DNA from: Phenylobacterium sp.
GTDB taxonomy: Bacteria > Pseudomonadota > Alphaproteobacteria > Caulobacterales > Caulobacteraceae
Length of the DNA: 64,000 bases
Reading direction: 5' to 3'
Assembly (NCBI RefSeq): GCF_024508875.1
Contig: NZ_JANINU010000003.1
Coordinates: forward strand, 1 to 64,000
Made by a program: the position numbers and the translations under genes. Below the pieces are notes generated by a model. It was not told where the DNA came from. It saw nothing but the letters and a program-made list of their open reading frames with translations, and searched no databases. Of the stretch, positions 53,276 through 61,445 are shown piece after piece. Each line of letters starts with the position of its first letter. Within the stretch, counting starts at the first letter, position 1.

Positions 53276-53917
53276 TCAGTTGCGGGGGGCGAAGCCTTCC
53301 GCGATCAGGCCGATCTGGCGGTCCATGACCTTGATGAGCGACTTGGCGTCGGCCTCGCGGGTGATGACCAGCCGGTAAGTCCAGGCGTAGGCGCTCAGCA
53401 GCAGGTCGACCACCTCCTGCAGGTCGATGTCCGGCCGCACGTCGCCGGCGGCCTGGCCCTTCACGAGCACATCCCGGATCACCTCCTGCAGGCCCGGGGT
53501 GCGCCCATAGGGACGGGCGCCCGGCGGCAGCGTCCAGTCATAGGCGGCGGCGATGTGCGACATGAACAGCCGCACGTGCTGGGCCTCGAACTCGAAGTGC
53601 ACGGCGAACATCGTGCGCAGGCGGTCCGCCGTCGAGCCGCGGACATGCGGCATGACCCGGTCGATCTCCGCATAGAGCGGCTCGAGCCGGGCCTGCATGA
53701 CCTCGGACAGGATTTCGCCCTTGGAGGCGAAGGTGGTGAAGACGCTGCCCACGGATATGCCGGCGTGACGCGCGATCTCGCGGATCGTCGTGCCTTGGTA
53801 TCCGTGGGAATCGAACAGCTCGCGCGCCGCGGCGATCACCCGCTGGCGCGTCGCTTCCTTCTGCGACTGCCGGGCGGGAACCGGTTGCGCGGGCGATCCG
53901 AGGTCAGCGTCGTTCAT
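53276..53917 (-). CDS. TetR family transcriptional regulator
   Basis: A 213-residue repressor from the ATG at 53917. The N-terminal helix-turn-helix is clear (TIREIARHAGISVGSVFTTFASKGEIL). The ligand-binding domain is helical and unrelated in detail to its neighbour. It is the second of two tandem TetR genes, starting 13 bases after the upstream one. It is convergent with the dehydrogenase gene. The effector may be an acyl-CoA. Confidence 0.88.
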   Translation of the reverse strand: MNDADLGSPAQPVPARQSQKEATRQRVIAAARELFDSHGYQGTTIREIARHAGISVGSVFTTFASKGEILSEVMQARLEPLYAEIDRVMPHVRGSTADRLRTMFAVHFEFEAQHVRLFMSHIAAAYDWTLPPGARPYGRTPGLQEVIRDVLVKGQAAGDVRPDIDLQEVVDLLLSAYAWTYRLVITREADAKSLIKVMDRQIGLIAEGFAPRN

Positions 53918-53930
53918 GCCGGCCCGCGGA

Positions 53931-54581
53931 TCAGCCGCGACGCGCGCCCGCGAGCAGGATGCGGATCTGGTCCCGCGCCCGCGCTTGCAGCGCGTCCAGG
54001 CTCCAGCCCTCGAAGATCGCCTGCGGGAAGTTCGACAGATAGGTGTCGAACAGCATCTGGCTGCGGAGCTTAACCTCGGCCTCCTGCGACAACTCGCCGC
54101 GTTCGACCGCAGCGGTGAGCTGTTCGCCGAACAGGTCCTGGAAGGCGGTCGACGAGGACATGCCGCGCAGCGTGGGACCGCCGTCCTTGTCCCACGACAC
54201 CGAGAAGGCGGCGCGGGCAAGCTGCAGGCGCGTCTTGTAGAAGGTGTAGCCCGCCATGAAGATCTTCAGGAGGGCGTCTTCCACATTGCGCCCGCGGATG
54301 GCGGCGTCGCGCATGGCGGCGGTGAGCGCCTCCATGTCGTCGGCCATGATCTCGCGGAAGAGATCTGATTTATCGGTGAAATTGGCGAAAACCGCGCCCG
54401 TCGACATGCCGGCGGCCGCGGCGATGTCACGGATCGTTGCGCCTTCGTAGCCCTGCTCGCTGAAGAGGCGGCGGGCGGCGGCCAGGACCTTCAGGCGGGT
54501 CTGTTGCTTGGCGAGGGCGCGGCGGGTGGGGGCGCGCGTCGGTGCGTCGACGGCGACCTGGGTTGGGGAGATGTGCTTCAT
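53931..54581 (-). CDS. TetR family transcriptional regulator
   Basis: A 216-residue regulator with a Pro/Thr/Arg-rich leader of about 25 residues. The helix-turn-helix is GATIRDIAAAAGMSTGAVFANFTDKSDLF. The ligand domain shows LQLARAAFSVSWDKDGGP. It is first in the two-gene TetR operon. A 12-bp palindrome lies about 90 bases upstream of the start and may be its operator. Confidence 0.88.
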   Translation of the reverse strand: MKHISPTQVAVDAPTRAPTRRALAKQQTRLKVLAAARRLFSEQGYEGATIRDIAAAAGMSTGAVFANFTDKSDLFREIMADDMEALTAAMRDAAIRGRNVEDALLKIFMAGYTFYKTRLQLARAAFSVSWDKDGGPTLRGMSSSTAFQDLFGEQLTAAVERGELSQEAEVKLRSQMLFDTYLSNFPQAIFEGWSLDALQARARDQIRILLAGARRG

Positions 54582-54921
54582 TCTTCTCTTGAATCTCGCC
54601 GGTTACAGGGGAGCCCGGCGATCTCTAGGTGGGGAGGATTAACCGGCGGCGCCGAGGCGTATCACCGGCGGTGAACATGTTCAACAAACTCGGTACGCGA
54701 AACTGTAACTGCTCAGTAACATTCCGCCGCGAGCGATCAAGCGGGACCGCGCGCGCGGGCCGTCAGCCCTTATGGCATAAGGTCTCGGACGTCACTCCGA
54801 ATCTCATGGTTCTGTCGGAACCGACGCTCGATGAACATGATCAAACGCCGAATAGTCAAGTTTAAATTGGACTCGGCCCTTGCCCATGGCGTAGCGCCGT
54901 TCACCAGCCTAATCTAGCGGC
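54582..54921. other. Long intergenic region between TetR operon and HIG1 gene
   Basis: A 340-base gap with no credible gene. It contains the perfect palindrome TGAACATGTTCA at 54672-54683 and AT-rich segments near 54715 and 54850 suited to promoters. A short open frame through the middle has no ribosome-binding site and no plausible protein character. The two divergent operons on either side probably share regulatory sites here. Confidence 0.5.
54672..54683. promoter_or_regulatory. Palindromic operator candidate TGAACATGTTCA
   Basis: A perfect 12-bp inverted repeat about 90 bases ahead of the tandem TetR genes. TetR repressors usually bind such short palindromes in their own promoters. Confidence 0.4.
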
Positions 54922-55122
54922 ATGGATATCTTCGATTATCTGATCTTCGCCGCGCTGGCCGCGGTGGCGACGGTGCTGGCGTTCGGGATCTACGCGCTGT
55001 TCCGGGGGGGCGATTTCGGCCGGTCCTGGTCCAACAGATTGATGCGCCTGCGCGTATTGACGCAGGCCATCGCGGTGGCCGTGCTGGTGCTGGCCGCCTG
55101 GTGGCGAAACAGCCAGGGCTGA
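54922..55122 (+). CDS. HIG1-domain small membrane protein
   Basis: A 66-residue protein with two hydrophobic helices (residues about 7-26 and 46-62). They are joined by GGDFGRSWSNRLMRLRVLTQ, which matches the loop of bacterial HIG1/twin-transmembrane proteins (GGD...SN-LMR-R---Q). In mitochondria HIG1 proteins support cytochrome oxidase; the bacterial role is unclear, though an energy-chain function is likely. The next gene begins one base after the stop, so they form an operon. Confidence 0.82.
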   Translation: MDIFDYLIFAALAAVATVLAFGIYALFRGGDFGRSWSNRLMRLRVLTQAIAVAVLVLAAWWRNSQG

Positions 55123-55123
55123 G

Positions 55124-55699
55124 ATGGTCACCCTCAACCGCATCTACACGCGAACGGGCGACGCCGGCACGACGCGCCTGGCCACCGGCGCCACGGTCTC
55201 CAAGACCGACGTTCGCGTCGAAGGCTACGGCGCGGTCGACGAGGCCAACGCCTGCATCGGCCTCGCGCGGGTCCACCTGGCGGCCGACCCCGAGCTCGAC
55301 GCCATGCTGGCCCGCATCCAGAACGAGATGTTCGACCTGGGCGCCGACCTTGCGACGCCTCCGAAGCCGGACGAGGCCGAGGGTTCGGTCCTGCGCGTCC
55401 TCGACAGCCAGATCGCGCGCATCGAGGGCGAGATCGACAGCCTCAACGAGCGCCTGCCGCCGCTGCAGTCGTTCATCCTGCCGGGCGGAACGCCGGCGGC
55501 CGCGGCCCTGCACCTGGCCCGCACCGTCTGCCGCCGCGCCGAGCGCGACGCCGTGCGCCTGATCGAGGCGGGCGAGCCGGTCAGCGCGGCGTCCCTGCGC
55601 TATCTCAACCGGCTGTCCGACTTCCTCTTCGTCGCGGCCCGCTGGGCCAACGACCAGGGCCGCGCCGAGGTGTTCTGGAAGTCGGGCGCGACGCGCTAG
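55124..55699 (+). CDS. Cob(I)yrinic acid a,c-diamide adenosyltransferase, PduO type
   Basis: A 191-residue trimeric adenosyltransferase. The ATP-binding N-terminus YTRTGDAGTTRLATG is the PduO signature. The central VEGYGAVDEANACIGLAR and the C-terminal ARTVCRRAERDAVRLIE and YLNRLSDFLFVAARWAN complete the family pattern. It makes adenosylcobalamin from ATP and cob(I)alamin. Adenosylcobalamin is needed by ethylmalonyl-CoA and methylmalonyl-CoA mutases, which fits the Mcd-like dehydrogenase nearby. The mutases are not in this window. Confidence 0.93.
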   Translation: MVTLNRIYTRTGDAGTTRLATGATVSKTDVRVEGYGAVDEANACIGLARVHLAADPELDAMLARIQNEMFDLGADLATPPKPDEAEGSVLRVLDSQIARIEGEIDSLNERLPPLQSFILPGGTPAAAALHLARTVCRRAERDAVRLIEAGEPVSAASLRYLNRLSDFLFVAARWANDQGRAEVFWKSGATR

Positions 55700-55986
55700 T
55701 TCTTCGCGGCCGAAGCCTCAGGCGCCTTCATCGTCGGCGCGGCCGGGCGGCCGATCGCCTTCTTCGCCTCGGCCAGGGCCTTGTCGTCCGTGATCAGGCG
55801 GCCGGTGATGTCCGACGTCAGGATCGGCTGGGCGCACACGCGCTCGCCGTTGTCCCACCACTTGTGGGCCTTCTCGCAGTTCTTCTGCGGGATGATCCAG
55901 CCGACCTGCCAGACGCCGACGCCGACGATGGCGACCACGAACAGGGCGATGAAGATGAGCTTCAGGCGCTCGATATTGGGGTTCAT
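55696..55986 (-). CDS. Hypothetical protein with single membrane helix
   Basis: A 96-residue protein not assigned to a family. It has one N-terminal membrane segment (residues about 10-32, LIFIALFVVAIVGVGVWQVG), then a predicted periplasmic part with two cysteines (NCEKAHKWWDNGERVCAQP) and an Ala/Lys/Pro-rich tail. It overlaps the adenosyltransferase stop by four bases in the convergent direction. The ATG has an ordinary ribosome-binding site and the length and Cys pair look like a conserved small envelope protein. Confidence 0.65.
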   Translation of the reverse strand: MNPNIERLKLIFIALFVVAIVGVGVWQVGWIIPQKNCEKAHKWWDNGERVCAQPILTSDITGRLITDDKALAEAKKAIGRPAAPTMKAPEASAAKN

Positions 55987-56134
55987 GCGGGCCTTTTACG
56001 TAAGGAGACCCCGGTCTGGCTAGCTATGTGCGCTGCGGCGAAAGTCACGCGCGCGTGCTTGCAATGCTCGGCGGAACCGCTATTGCCACCGCGGCTCATT
56101 TCTTTCCGCAATCAATTTGAGGCGCTAGCAACCC

Positions 56135-56881
<747 letters not shown>

Positions 56882-56882
56882 C

Positions 56883-57815
56883 ATGGCCGTTCTCGTCATC
56901 GCGGACCACGACAACGCGACCCTCAAGGACAACACCCACAAGGTGGTGACCGCCGCGCAAGCCATCGGCGGCGACGTCGATATCCTGGTGGCCGGCACGA
57001 ACACCGCCGCCATCGCCGCGGAAGCCGCCAAGATCGGCGGCGTGCGGAAGGTGCTGACGGCCGAGAGCGCCGAGCTGGGCCAGGGCCTGGCCGAGGCGTT
57101 CCAGGATCTGGTCGTCGGCCTGGCCGGCGGCTACGACGCCATCCTCACCCCGGCGACCACCCAGGGTAAGAACTTCAGCCCGCGCGTCGCCGCGAAGCTG
57201 GACGTGGCCCAGATCTCGGACGTGATCGAAGTCGTGTCGCCCGACACCTTCGTGCGCCCGATCTACGCCGGCAACGCGCTGGAGACCGTCCAGTCGTCCG
57301 ACGCCAAGAAGGTGCTGACGGTCCGTCCGACCGCCTTCAAGGCCGCGGCGGAAGGCGGCTCGGCAAAGGTGGAGAGCGTCTCGGCGCCCGCCGCCCCGGC
57401 CAAGACCCACTTCGTCGACCAGAAGATCGTCAAGTCGGCCCGCCCGGACCTGGGCGCCGCCAAGATCGTCGTCTCGGGCGGCCGCGCCATGGGCTCGGCC
57501 GAGGAGTTCCAGAAGGTTATCGAGCCGCTCGCCGACAAGCTCGGCGCGGCGGTCGGCGCCTCGCGCGCGGCGGTCGACGCCGGCTACGCGCCCAACGACT
57601 ACCAGGTCGGCCAGACCGGCAAGGTCGTGGCTCCGGAACTCTACATCGCCATCGGCATCTCGGGCGCCATCCAGCACCTGGCCGGCATGAAGGACTCCAA
57701 GGTGATCGTGGCGATCAACAAGGACCCGGACGCGCCGATCTTCCAGGTCGCCGACTTCGGCCTCGTGGCGGACTACAAGACCGCCGTGCCGGAACTGATG
57801 GGCGCGCTGGGCTAA
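56883..57815 (+). CDS. etfA: Electron transfer flavoprotein alpha subunit
   Basis: A 310-residue ETF alpha subunit. The C-terminal FAD domain is clear: [47 protein letters not shown], and [18 protein letters not shown] followed by [15 protein letters not shown]. It binds FAD and pairs with EtfB. The operon ends at a strong Rho-independent terminator immediately downstream. Confidence 0.97.
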   Translation: MAVLVIADHDNATLKDNTHKVVTAAQAIGGDVDILVAGTNTAAIAAEAAKIGGVRKVLTAESAELGQGLAEAFQDLVVGLAGGYDAILTPATTQGKNFSPRVAAKLDVAQISDVIEVVSPDTFVRPIYAGNALETVQSSDAKKVLTVRPTAFKAAAEGGSAKVESVSAPAAPAKTHFVDQKIVKSARPDLGAAKIVVSGGRAMGSAEEFQKVIEPLADKLGAAVGASRAAVDAGYAPNDYQVGQTGKVVAPELYIAIGISGAIQHLAGMKDSKVIVAINKDPDAPIFQVADFGLVADYKTAVPELMGALG

Positions 57816-57840
57816 GCCCGACACGCCGACCATAAGACGA

Positions 57841-57868
57841 AGGGCGGTCCGCGAGGGCCGCCCTTTTT
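57841..57868 (+). terminator. Rho-independent terminator after etfA
   Basis: A 10-bp stem (AGGGCGGTCC paired with GGGCCGCCCT, one wobble) with a GCGA loop, followed by five T residues, 26 bases after the etfA stop. Confidence 0.9.
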
Positions 57869-57964
57869 CGTGCGCGATCACCCCCGCAGGTTGTCGGGAT
57901 CGCCACCTACCCACGACGGTTCCGCTCCGTCAGTTTCGCAGCCCCACATAACGAGGGTTTCGAA

Positions 57965-58237
57965 ATGAAGAAGTATCTGATCGAGCGTGAGATTCCGGGC
58001 GTCGACAAGCTGTCGGGCGAAGAGCTGAAGGGCGCAGCGGCGACCTCGAACGCGGCCCTGTGCCAGCTCGCGCCCCGGGCGCAGTGGGTGCAGTCGTTCG
58101 TCACCAAGGACCGCACCTTCTGTGTCTATCTCGCCGAGGACGAGGCGGCGGTTCACGAGCACGCCAAGCTGAGCGGCTTCCCGGCCAACAAGGTCACGGA
58201 AGTCGTTGGCGTCATCGACCCCACCACCGCCGGCTAG
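57965..58237 (+). CDS. DUF4242 (SCO4226-like) small protein
   Basis: A 90-residue protein with the DUF4242 pattern: MKKYLIEREIPGVDKLS at the start, then APRAQWVQSFVTKDRTFCVYLAEDEAAVHEHA and PANKVTEVVGVIDPTTA. The Streptomyces homologue SCO4226 binds nickel through acidic and His residues; whether this one does is unknown. A perfect palindrome GGGGCTCGCGAGCCCC (58239-58254) follows the stop and may end or slow the transcript, although it lacks a T tract. Confidence 0.83.
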   Translation: MKKYLIEREIPGVDKLSGEELKGAAATSNAALCQLAPRAQWVQSFVTKDRTFCVYLAEDEAAVHEHAKLSGFPANKVTEVVGVIDPTTAG

Positions 58238-58294
58238 CGGGGCTCGCGAGCCCCTGCAAGCCATGCAAGGGTGCCGCGCGATGGAGGCGACCAC

Positions 58295-59305
58295 ATGCTC
58301 GATGTGACGGTGGTGCTGCTGGACGACGGCCTATCGTCGACCGGCGTCATGCCGGTGGAGATCTTCCACTCGGCGGGCCGGCTGTGGAACGACCTCCACG
58401 GACATCCGCCCGATCCGCCATTTCGCGTGCGCACCGCCTCGATCCACGGCGGGCCGGTCCGCAGCCCCTACGGGCTGCAGATCGTGCCCGAGTGCGCCAT
58501 CGCCGATATCGAGCGCACCGACATCGTGATCGTGCCGACATCGGGCCTCGAGCTGGACCTCAAGTTCGTGGAGAACAGCGCGCTGCTGCCTTGGCTGCGC
58601 CGCCAGCACGCCGACGGCGCCTTCATCGCCGGCGTCTGCATGGGCTCGGCCTACCTGGCCGAGGCCGGGCTGCTGGACGGCCGCCTCGCCACCACACACT
58701 GGTCTGTCCGCGACCTGATGGCCCGGCGTTATCCCCAGGTGAACTGGAAGCCCGAGCTGTTCGTGACCGAGGAGAGCCGCGTCCTGTGCAGCGGCGGAGT
58801 CTGCGGTTCCATCGACGTGTCGCTTTATCTGGTCGAGAAGCTTTGCGGCCACGAGACGGCGCTGAAGACCGCCAAGGTGCTGCTGCTGCCCATGCCGCGC
58901 GTCTACCAGTCGGGCTACGCGGTCACGCCGATCTCCCAGCCCCACGACGACGAGCGGGTCCGCAGTGTCGAGACCTGGCTGGCCACCAACTTCAGCGGCG
59001 AGGTCTCGACGGGCGCGCTGGCCGAACACGCCGGCCTCGGCGAGCGCACCTTCGTCCGGCGCTTCAAGGCCGCCACCGGCCGCCTGCCCGCCGCCTATGT
59101 CCAGGCGTTGCGGATCGATGCGGCCAAGCTGGCCCTGGAGCGCGACGCCGAACCGATCCAGTCGATCAGTTCCTCGGTCGGATACGACGACGTCGCGTTC
59201 TTCCGCACGCTCTTCAAGCGCGCTACGGGCATGACCCCGGCCGACTATCGCGCCCACTTCGCGCCTCTGCATGTCCGCGGCGACGTCGCGCTGGCCACGC
59301 CGTGA
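58295..59305 (+). CDS. GlxA-type AraC-family transcriptional regulator
   Basis: A 336-residue regulator from the ATG at 58295, with GGAGG ten bases upstream. The N-terminal half is a DJ-1/PfpI-like domain (DVTVVLLDDGLSSTGVMPVEIFH; VCMGSAYLAEAG with the nucleophile-position Cys). The C-terminal 100 residues form an AraC-type double helix-turn-helix (SVGYDDVAFFRTLFKRATGMTP). Such GlxA-like proteins often regulate choline/betaine or amino-acid catabolism. The target here is unknown. Confidence 0.88.
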   Translation: MLDVTVVLLDDGLSSTGVMPVEIFHSAGRLWNDLHGHPPDPPFRVRTASIHGGPVRSPYGLQIVPECAIADIERTDIVIVPTSGLELDLKFVENSALLPWLRRQHADGAFIAGVCMGSAYLAEAGLLDGRLATTHWSVRDLMARRYPQVNWKPELFVTEESRVLCSGGVCGSIDVSLYLVEKLCGHETALKTAKVLLLPMPRVYQSGYAVTPISQPHDDERVRSVETWLATNFSGEVSTGALAEHAGLGERTFVRRFKAATGRLPAAYVQALRIDAAKLALERDAEPIQSISSSVGYDDVAFFRTLFKRATGMTPADYRAHFAPLHVRGDVALATP

Positions 59306-59404
59306 GGCGGCCGCGAACGAGCCGCCAAGCGGATGCGCGCGGGGCGGTCCGCTCGCCGCCGATACATTTTGCAAGCGGTTGTTACGTGGCCTAACAGCCC
59401 GGGC

Positions 59405-60307
59405 ATGATCCGCCTCCCGCCGTTCTTCGCCCTGCGCGCCCTGGAGGCCGCCGCCCGGCACTGCAGCTACAGTGGAGCGGCCCGGGAGCTGGCGGTGACC
59501 CACGGCGCCATCAGCCAGCAGATCCGGCGTCTCGAAGCCGAACTCGGCGCGCGCCTTTTCGAGCGTCGCGGCAACACCATGGTCCCAACGCCCGAGGCCC
59601 GGCGGCTCGCCGGCGAGGTGGCCCGGGGCCTGGACGTGCTGAAGAACGCCGTGGCCGAGTTCGCCGCCGCCGCCGAACGCGACCCACTGGTGGTCAGCCT
59701 CGACGCCCAGTTCTCGGCGCGCTGGCTCACCTCGCGGCTCCCACGGATGCTGGCCGACCTAGCGGCGGAGTCGCTGGAGCTGCGGGTGGAGGAACGCGTG
59801 GCCAATTTCACCACCGACGGCGTGGACGTGGCCGTCCGCTACGGGGCGGGCCGATGGCCGGGCGCCGAGGCCGCCCCGCTCTTCAGCGAGACCCTGACGC
59901 CCGTGTGCAGCCCGGACCTGCTGACCCGCCTCGACCTGAAGACACCCGCCGATCTTGCGAGCGCGCCACTGCTCCATCACGGCCACCGCCCCTGGAGCCT
60001 ATGGTTCCGCGAGCTGGGCCTCGAGACGCCCACGCCGTCAGGGATGGTGTTCGAGGATTCCACCATGCTGCTGGAGGCGGCCGCCCAGGGCATGGGCGTG
60101 GCGCTGGCCCGCAGCGCCCTGATCGAACAGGACCTGCGCACGGGCCGGCTGGTGCGCCCGTTCGACCGCCGCGTGGCCTCGGAGCTGGGCTATTGGGTGG
60201 TCTGGCGCAGCGACAGCCGCAAGTTGCGACGTATCGCCGCCCTCCGCGCCTGGTTGTCGACCGAGGCTTCCGAGACGCGTGGCGCTGAATCCCCGCCGTC
60301 ACCATGA
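59405..60307 (+). CDS. LysR family regulator (GcvA-like)
   Basis: A 300-residue regulator. The helix-turn-helix is GAARELAVTHGAISQQIRRLE, and MIRLPPFFALRALEAAARH is the usual GcvA-group N-terminus. The effector domain has SLDAQFSARWLTSRLPRM and ends in a Ser/Pro-rich tail. It lies upstream of hbd and might control it, but the 114-base gap with other boxes makes this uncertain. Confidence 0.88.
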   Translation: MIRLPPFFALRALEAAARHCSYSGAARELAVTHGAISQQIRRLEAELGARLFERRGNTMVPTPEARRLAGEVARGLDVLKNAVAEFAAAAERDPLVVSLDAQFSARWLTSRLPRMLADLAAESLELRVEERVANFTTDGVDVAVRYGAGRWPGAEAAPLFSETLTPVCSPDLLTRLDLKTPADLASAPLLHHGHRPWSLWFRELGLETPTPSGMVFEDSTMLLEAAAQGMGVALARSALIEQDLRTGRLVRPFDRRVASELGYWVVWRSDSRKLRRIAALRAWLSTEASETRGAESPPSP

Positions 60308-60309
60308 TC

Positions 60310-60384
60310 TGCTGCGACGCAGCAATTCCCCTTGCCGCAGTGCGCCATACAGATGTTAGAAAGCTGCGGCTGTTAGAAAGCTGC
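60310..60384. promoter_or_regulatory. PhaR-like palindrome and 14-bp tandem direct repeat upstream of hbd
   Basis: TGCTGCG-A-CGCAGCA (60310-60324) is an exact 7-bp inverted repeat. It contains CTGC-N3-GCAG, the form of PhaR sites in alphaproteobacteria. TGTTAGAAAGCTGC then occurs twice, at 60354-60367 and 60371-60384, 17 bases apart. Both lie in the leader of the 3-hydroxybutyryl-CoA dehydrogenase gene. Confidence 0.5.
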
Positions 60385-60421
60385 CACAAAAAGCGGCATC
60401 CGCTGTAAGGGATCTAGACCC

Positions 60422-61300
60422 GTGGTTGACATCAAGACGGTCGGCGTAATCGGCGCCGGCCAAATGGGTTCCGGCATTGCCCACGTCTGCGCCCTGGGCG
60501 GCTACGACGTGCTGCTGCACGACGTGAGCCCCGACCGGATCAGCCAGGGGATCGCCCAGATCGAAAAGAACATGACCCGCCAGGTCTCGCGGGGGGTCAT
60601 CGAGCATACGGCGATGGAAGCGGCCATCGGCCGCATCAAGCCGGCGGCCGAGCTCCAGCAGATCGGCCAGACCGACCTCGCGATCGAGGCGGCCACCGAG
60701 AACGAGGACACCAAGAAGACGATCTTCAAAGCGCTGCAGCCGCACCTGAAGTCCACGACGCTGCTGGCGTCGAACACCTCGTCGATCTCGATCACCCGCC
60801 TTGCGTCGGCCACCGACCGTCCCGGCAAGTTCATCGGCCTGCACTTCATGAACCCCGCGCCGGTCATGAAGCTGGTGGAGATCATCCGCGGCATCGCTAC
60901 CGACGCCGACACCTACGAGCTGGCCGTCAGCTTCGCCCAGTCGCTGGGGAAGACCACGTCCAACGCCGAGGATTTCCCCGCCTTCATCGTCAACCGCGTG
61001 CTGGTGCCGATGATCAACGAGGCGATCTACACGCTGTACGAAGGGGTCGGCACGGTCGACGCCATCGATACGGCCTTGCGCCTGGGCGCCAACCATCCGA
61101 TGGGCCCGCTGGAACTCGGCGACTTCATCGGCCTCGACACCGTCCTGTCGATCATGAACGTGCTGTACGAAGGCCTGGCCGACTCCAAATACCGCCCGTG
61201 CCCGCTGCTGGTGAAGTATGTCGAAGCCGGCTGGCTGGGCCGCAAGTCGGGCCGCGGGTTCTACGACTACCGCGGCGACAAGCCCGTCCCGACGCGTTGA
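60422..61300 (+). CDS. hbd: 3-hydroxybutyryl-CoA dehydrogenase
   Basis: A 292-residue enzyme starting at GTG 60422. The NAD-binding loop GVIGAGQMGSGIAHV is at residues about 8-22. The catalytic His is in GLHFMNPAPVMKLVEI and the catalytic Glu lies around residue 140. FIVNRVLVPMINEAI and ADSKYRPCPLLVKYVEAGWLGRKSGRGF close the C-terminal domain. It interconverts (S)-3-hydroxybutyryl-CoA and acetoacetyl-CoA. The leader carries a PhaR-like palindrome and a tandem 14-bp repeat, which fits control by PHB or short-chain acyl-CoA status. Confidence 0.94.
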   Translation: MVDIKTVGVIGAGQMGSGIAHVCALGGYDVLLHDVSPDRISQGIAQIEKNMTRQVSRGVIEHTAMEAAIGRIKPAAELQQIGQTDLAIEAATENEDTKKTIFKALQPHLKSTTLLASNTSSISITRLASATDRPGKFIGLHFMNPAPVMKLVEIIRGIATDADTYELAVSFAQSLGKTTSNAEDFPAFIVNRVLVPMINEAIYTLYEGVGTVDAIDTALRLGANHPMGPLELGDFIGLDTVLSIMNVLYEGLADSKYRPCPLLVKYVEAGWLGRKSGRGFYDYRGDKPVPTR

Positions 61301-61445
61301 GGCGGATCGCCGCCGCGCTCGCGCTACGGTCGCTTCCACAATCTTAAGGCCCAGCTAGTCTAACCGACGAACGGCGTTCGGAGCCGTGACGTAGCGGAGG
61401 GACGGGATCGCGGCCGATGCGGACCGGCCGCCGCCAGGGCAAGGT

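Noticed and set aside
54629-54865. 78-codon frame in the TetR/HIG1 gap
   Set aside because: No ribosome-binding site, no recognised features, and it crosses the palindrome and promoter-like segments.
61341-61361. CtrA-like box (TTAA-N7-CTAG) upstream of the hybrid kinase
   Set aside because: The second half has two mismatches to TTAA, so chance cannot be excluded.
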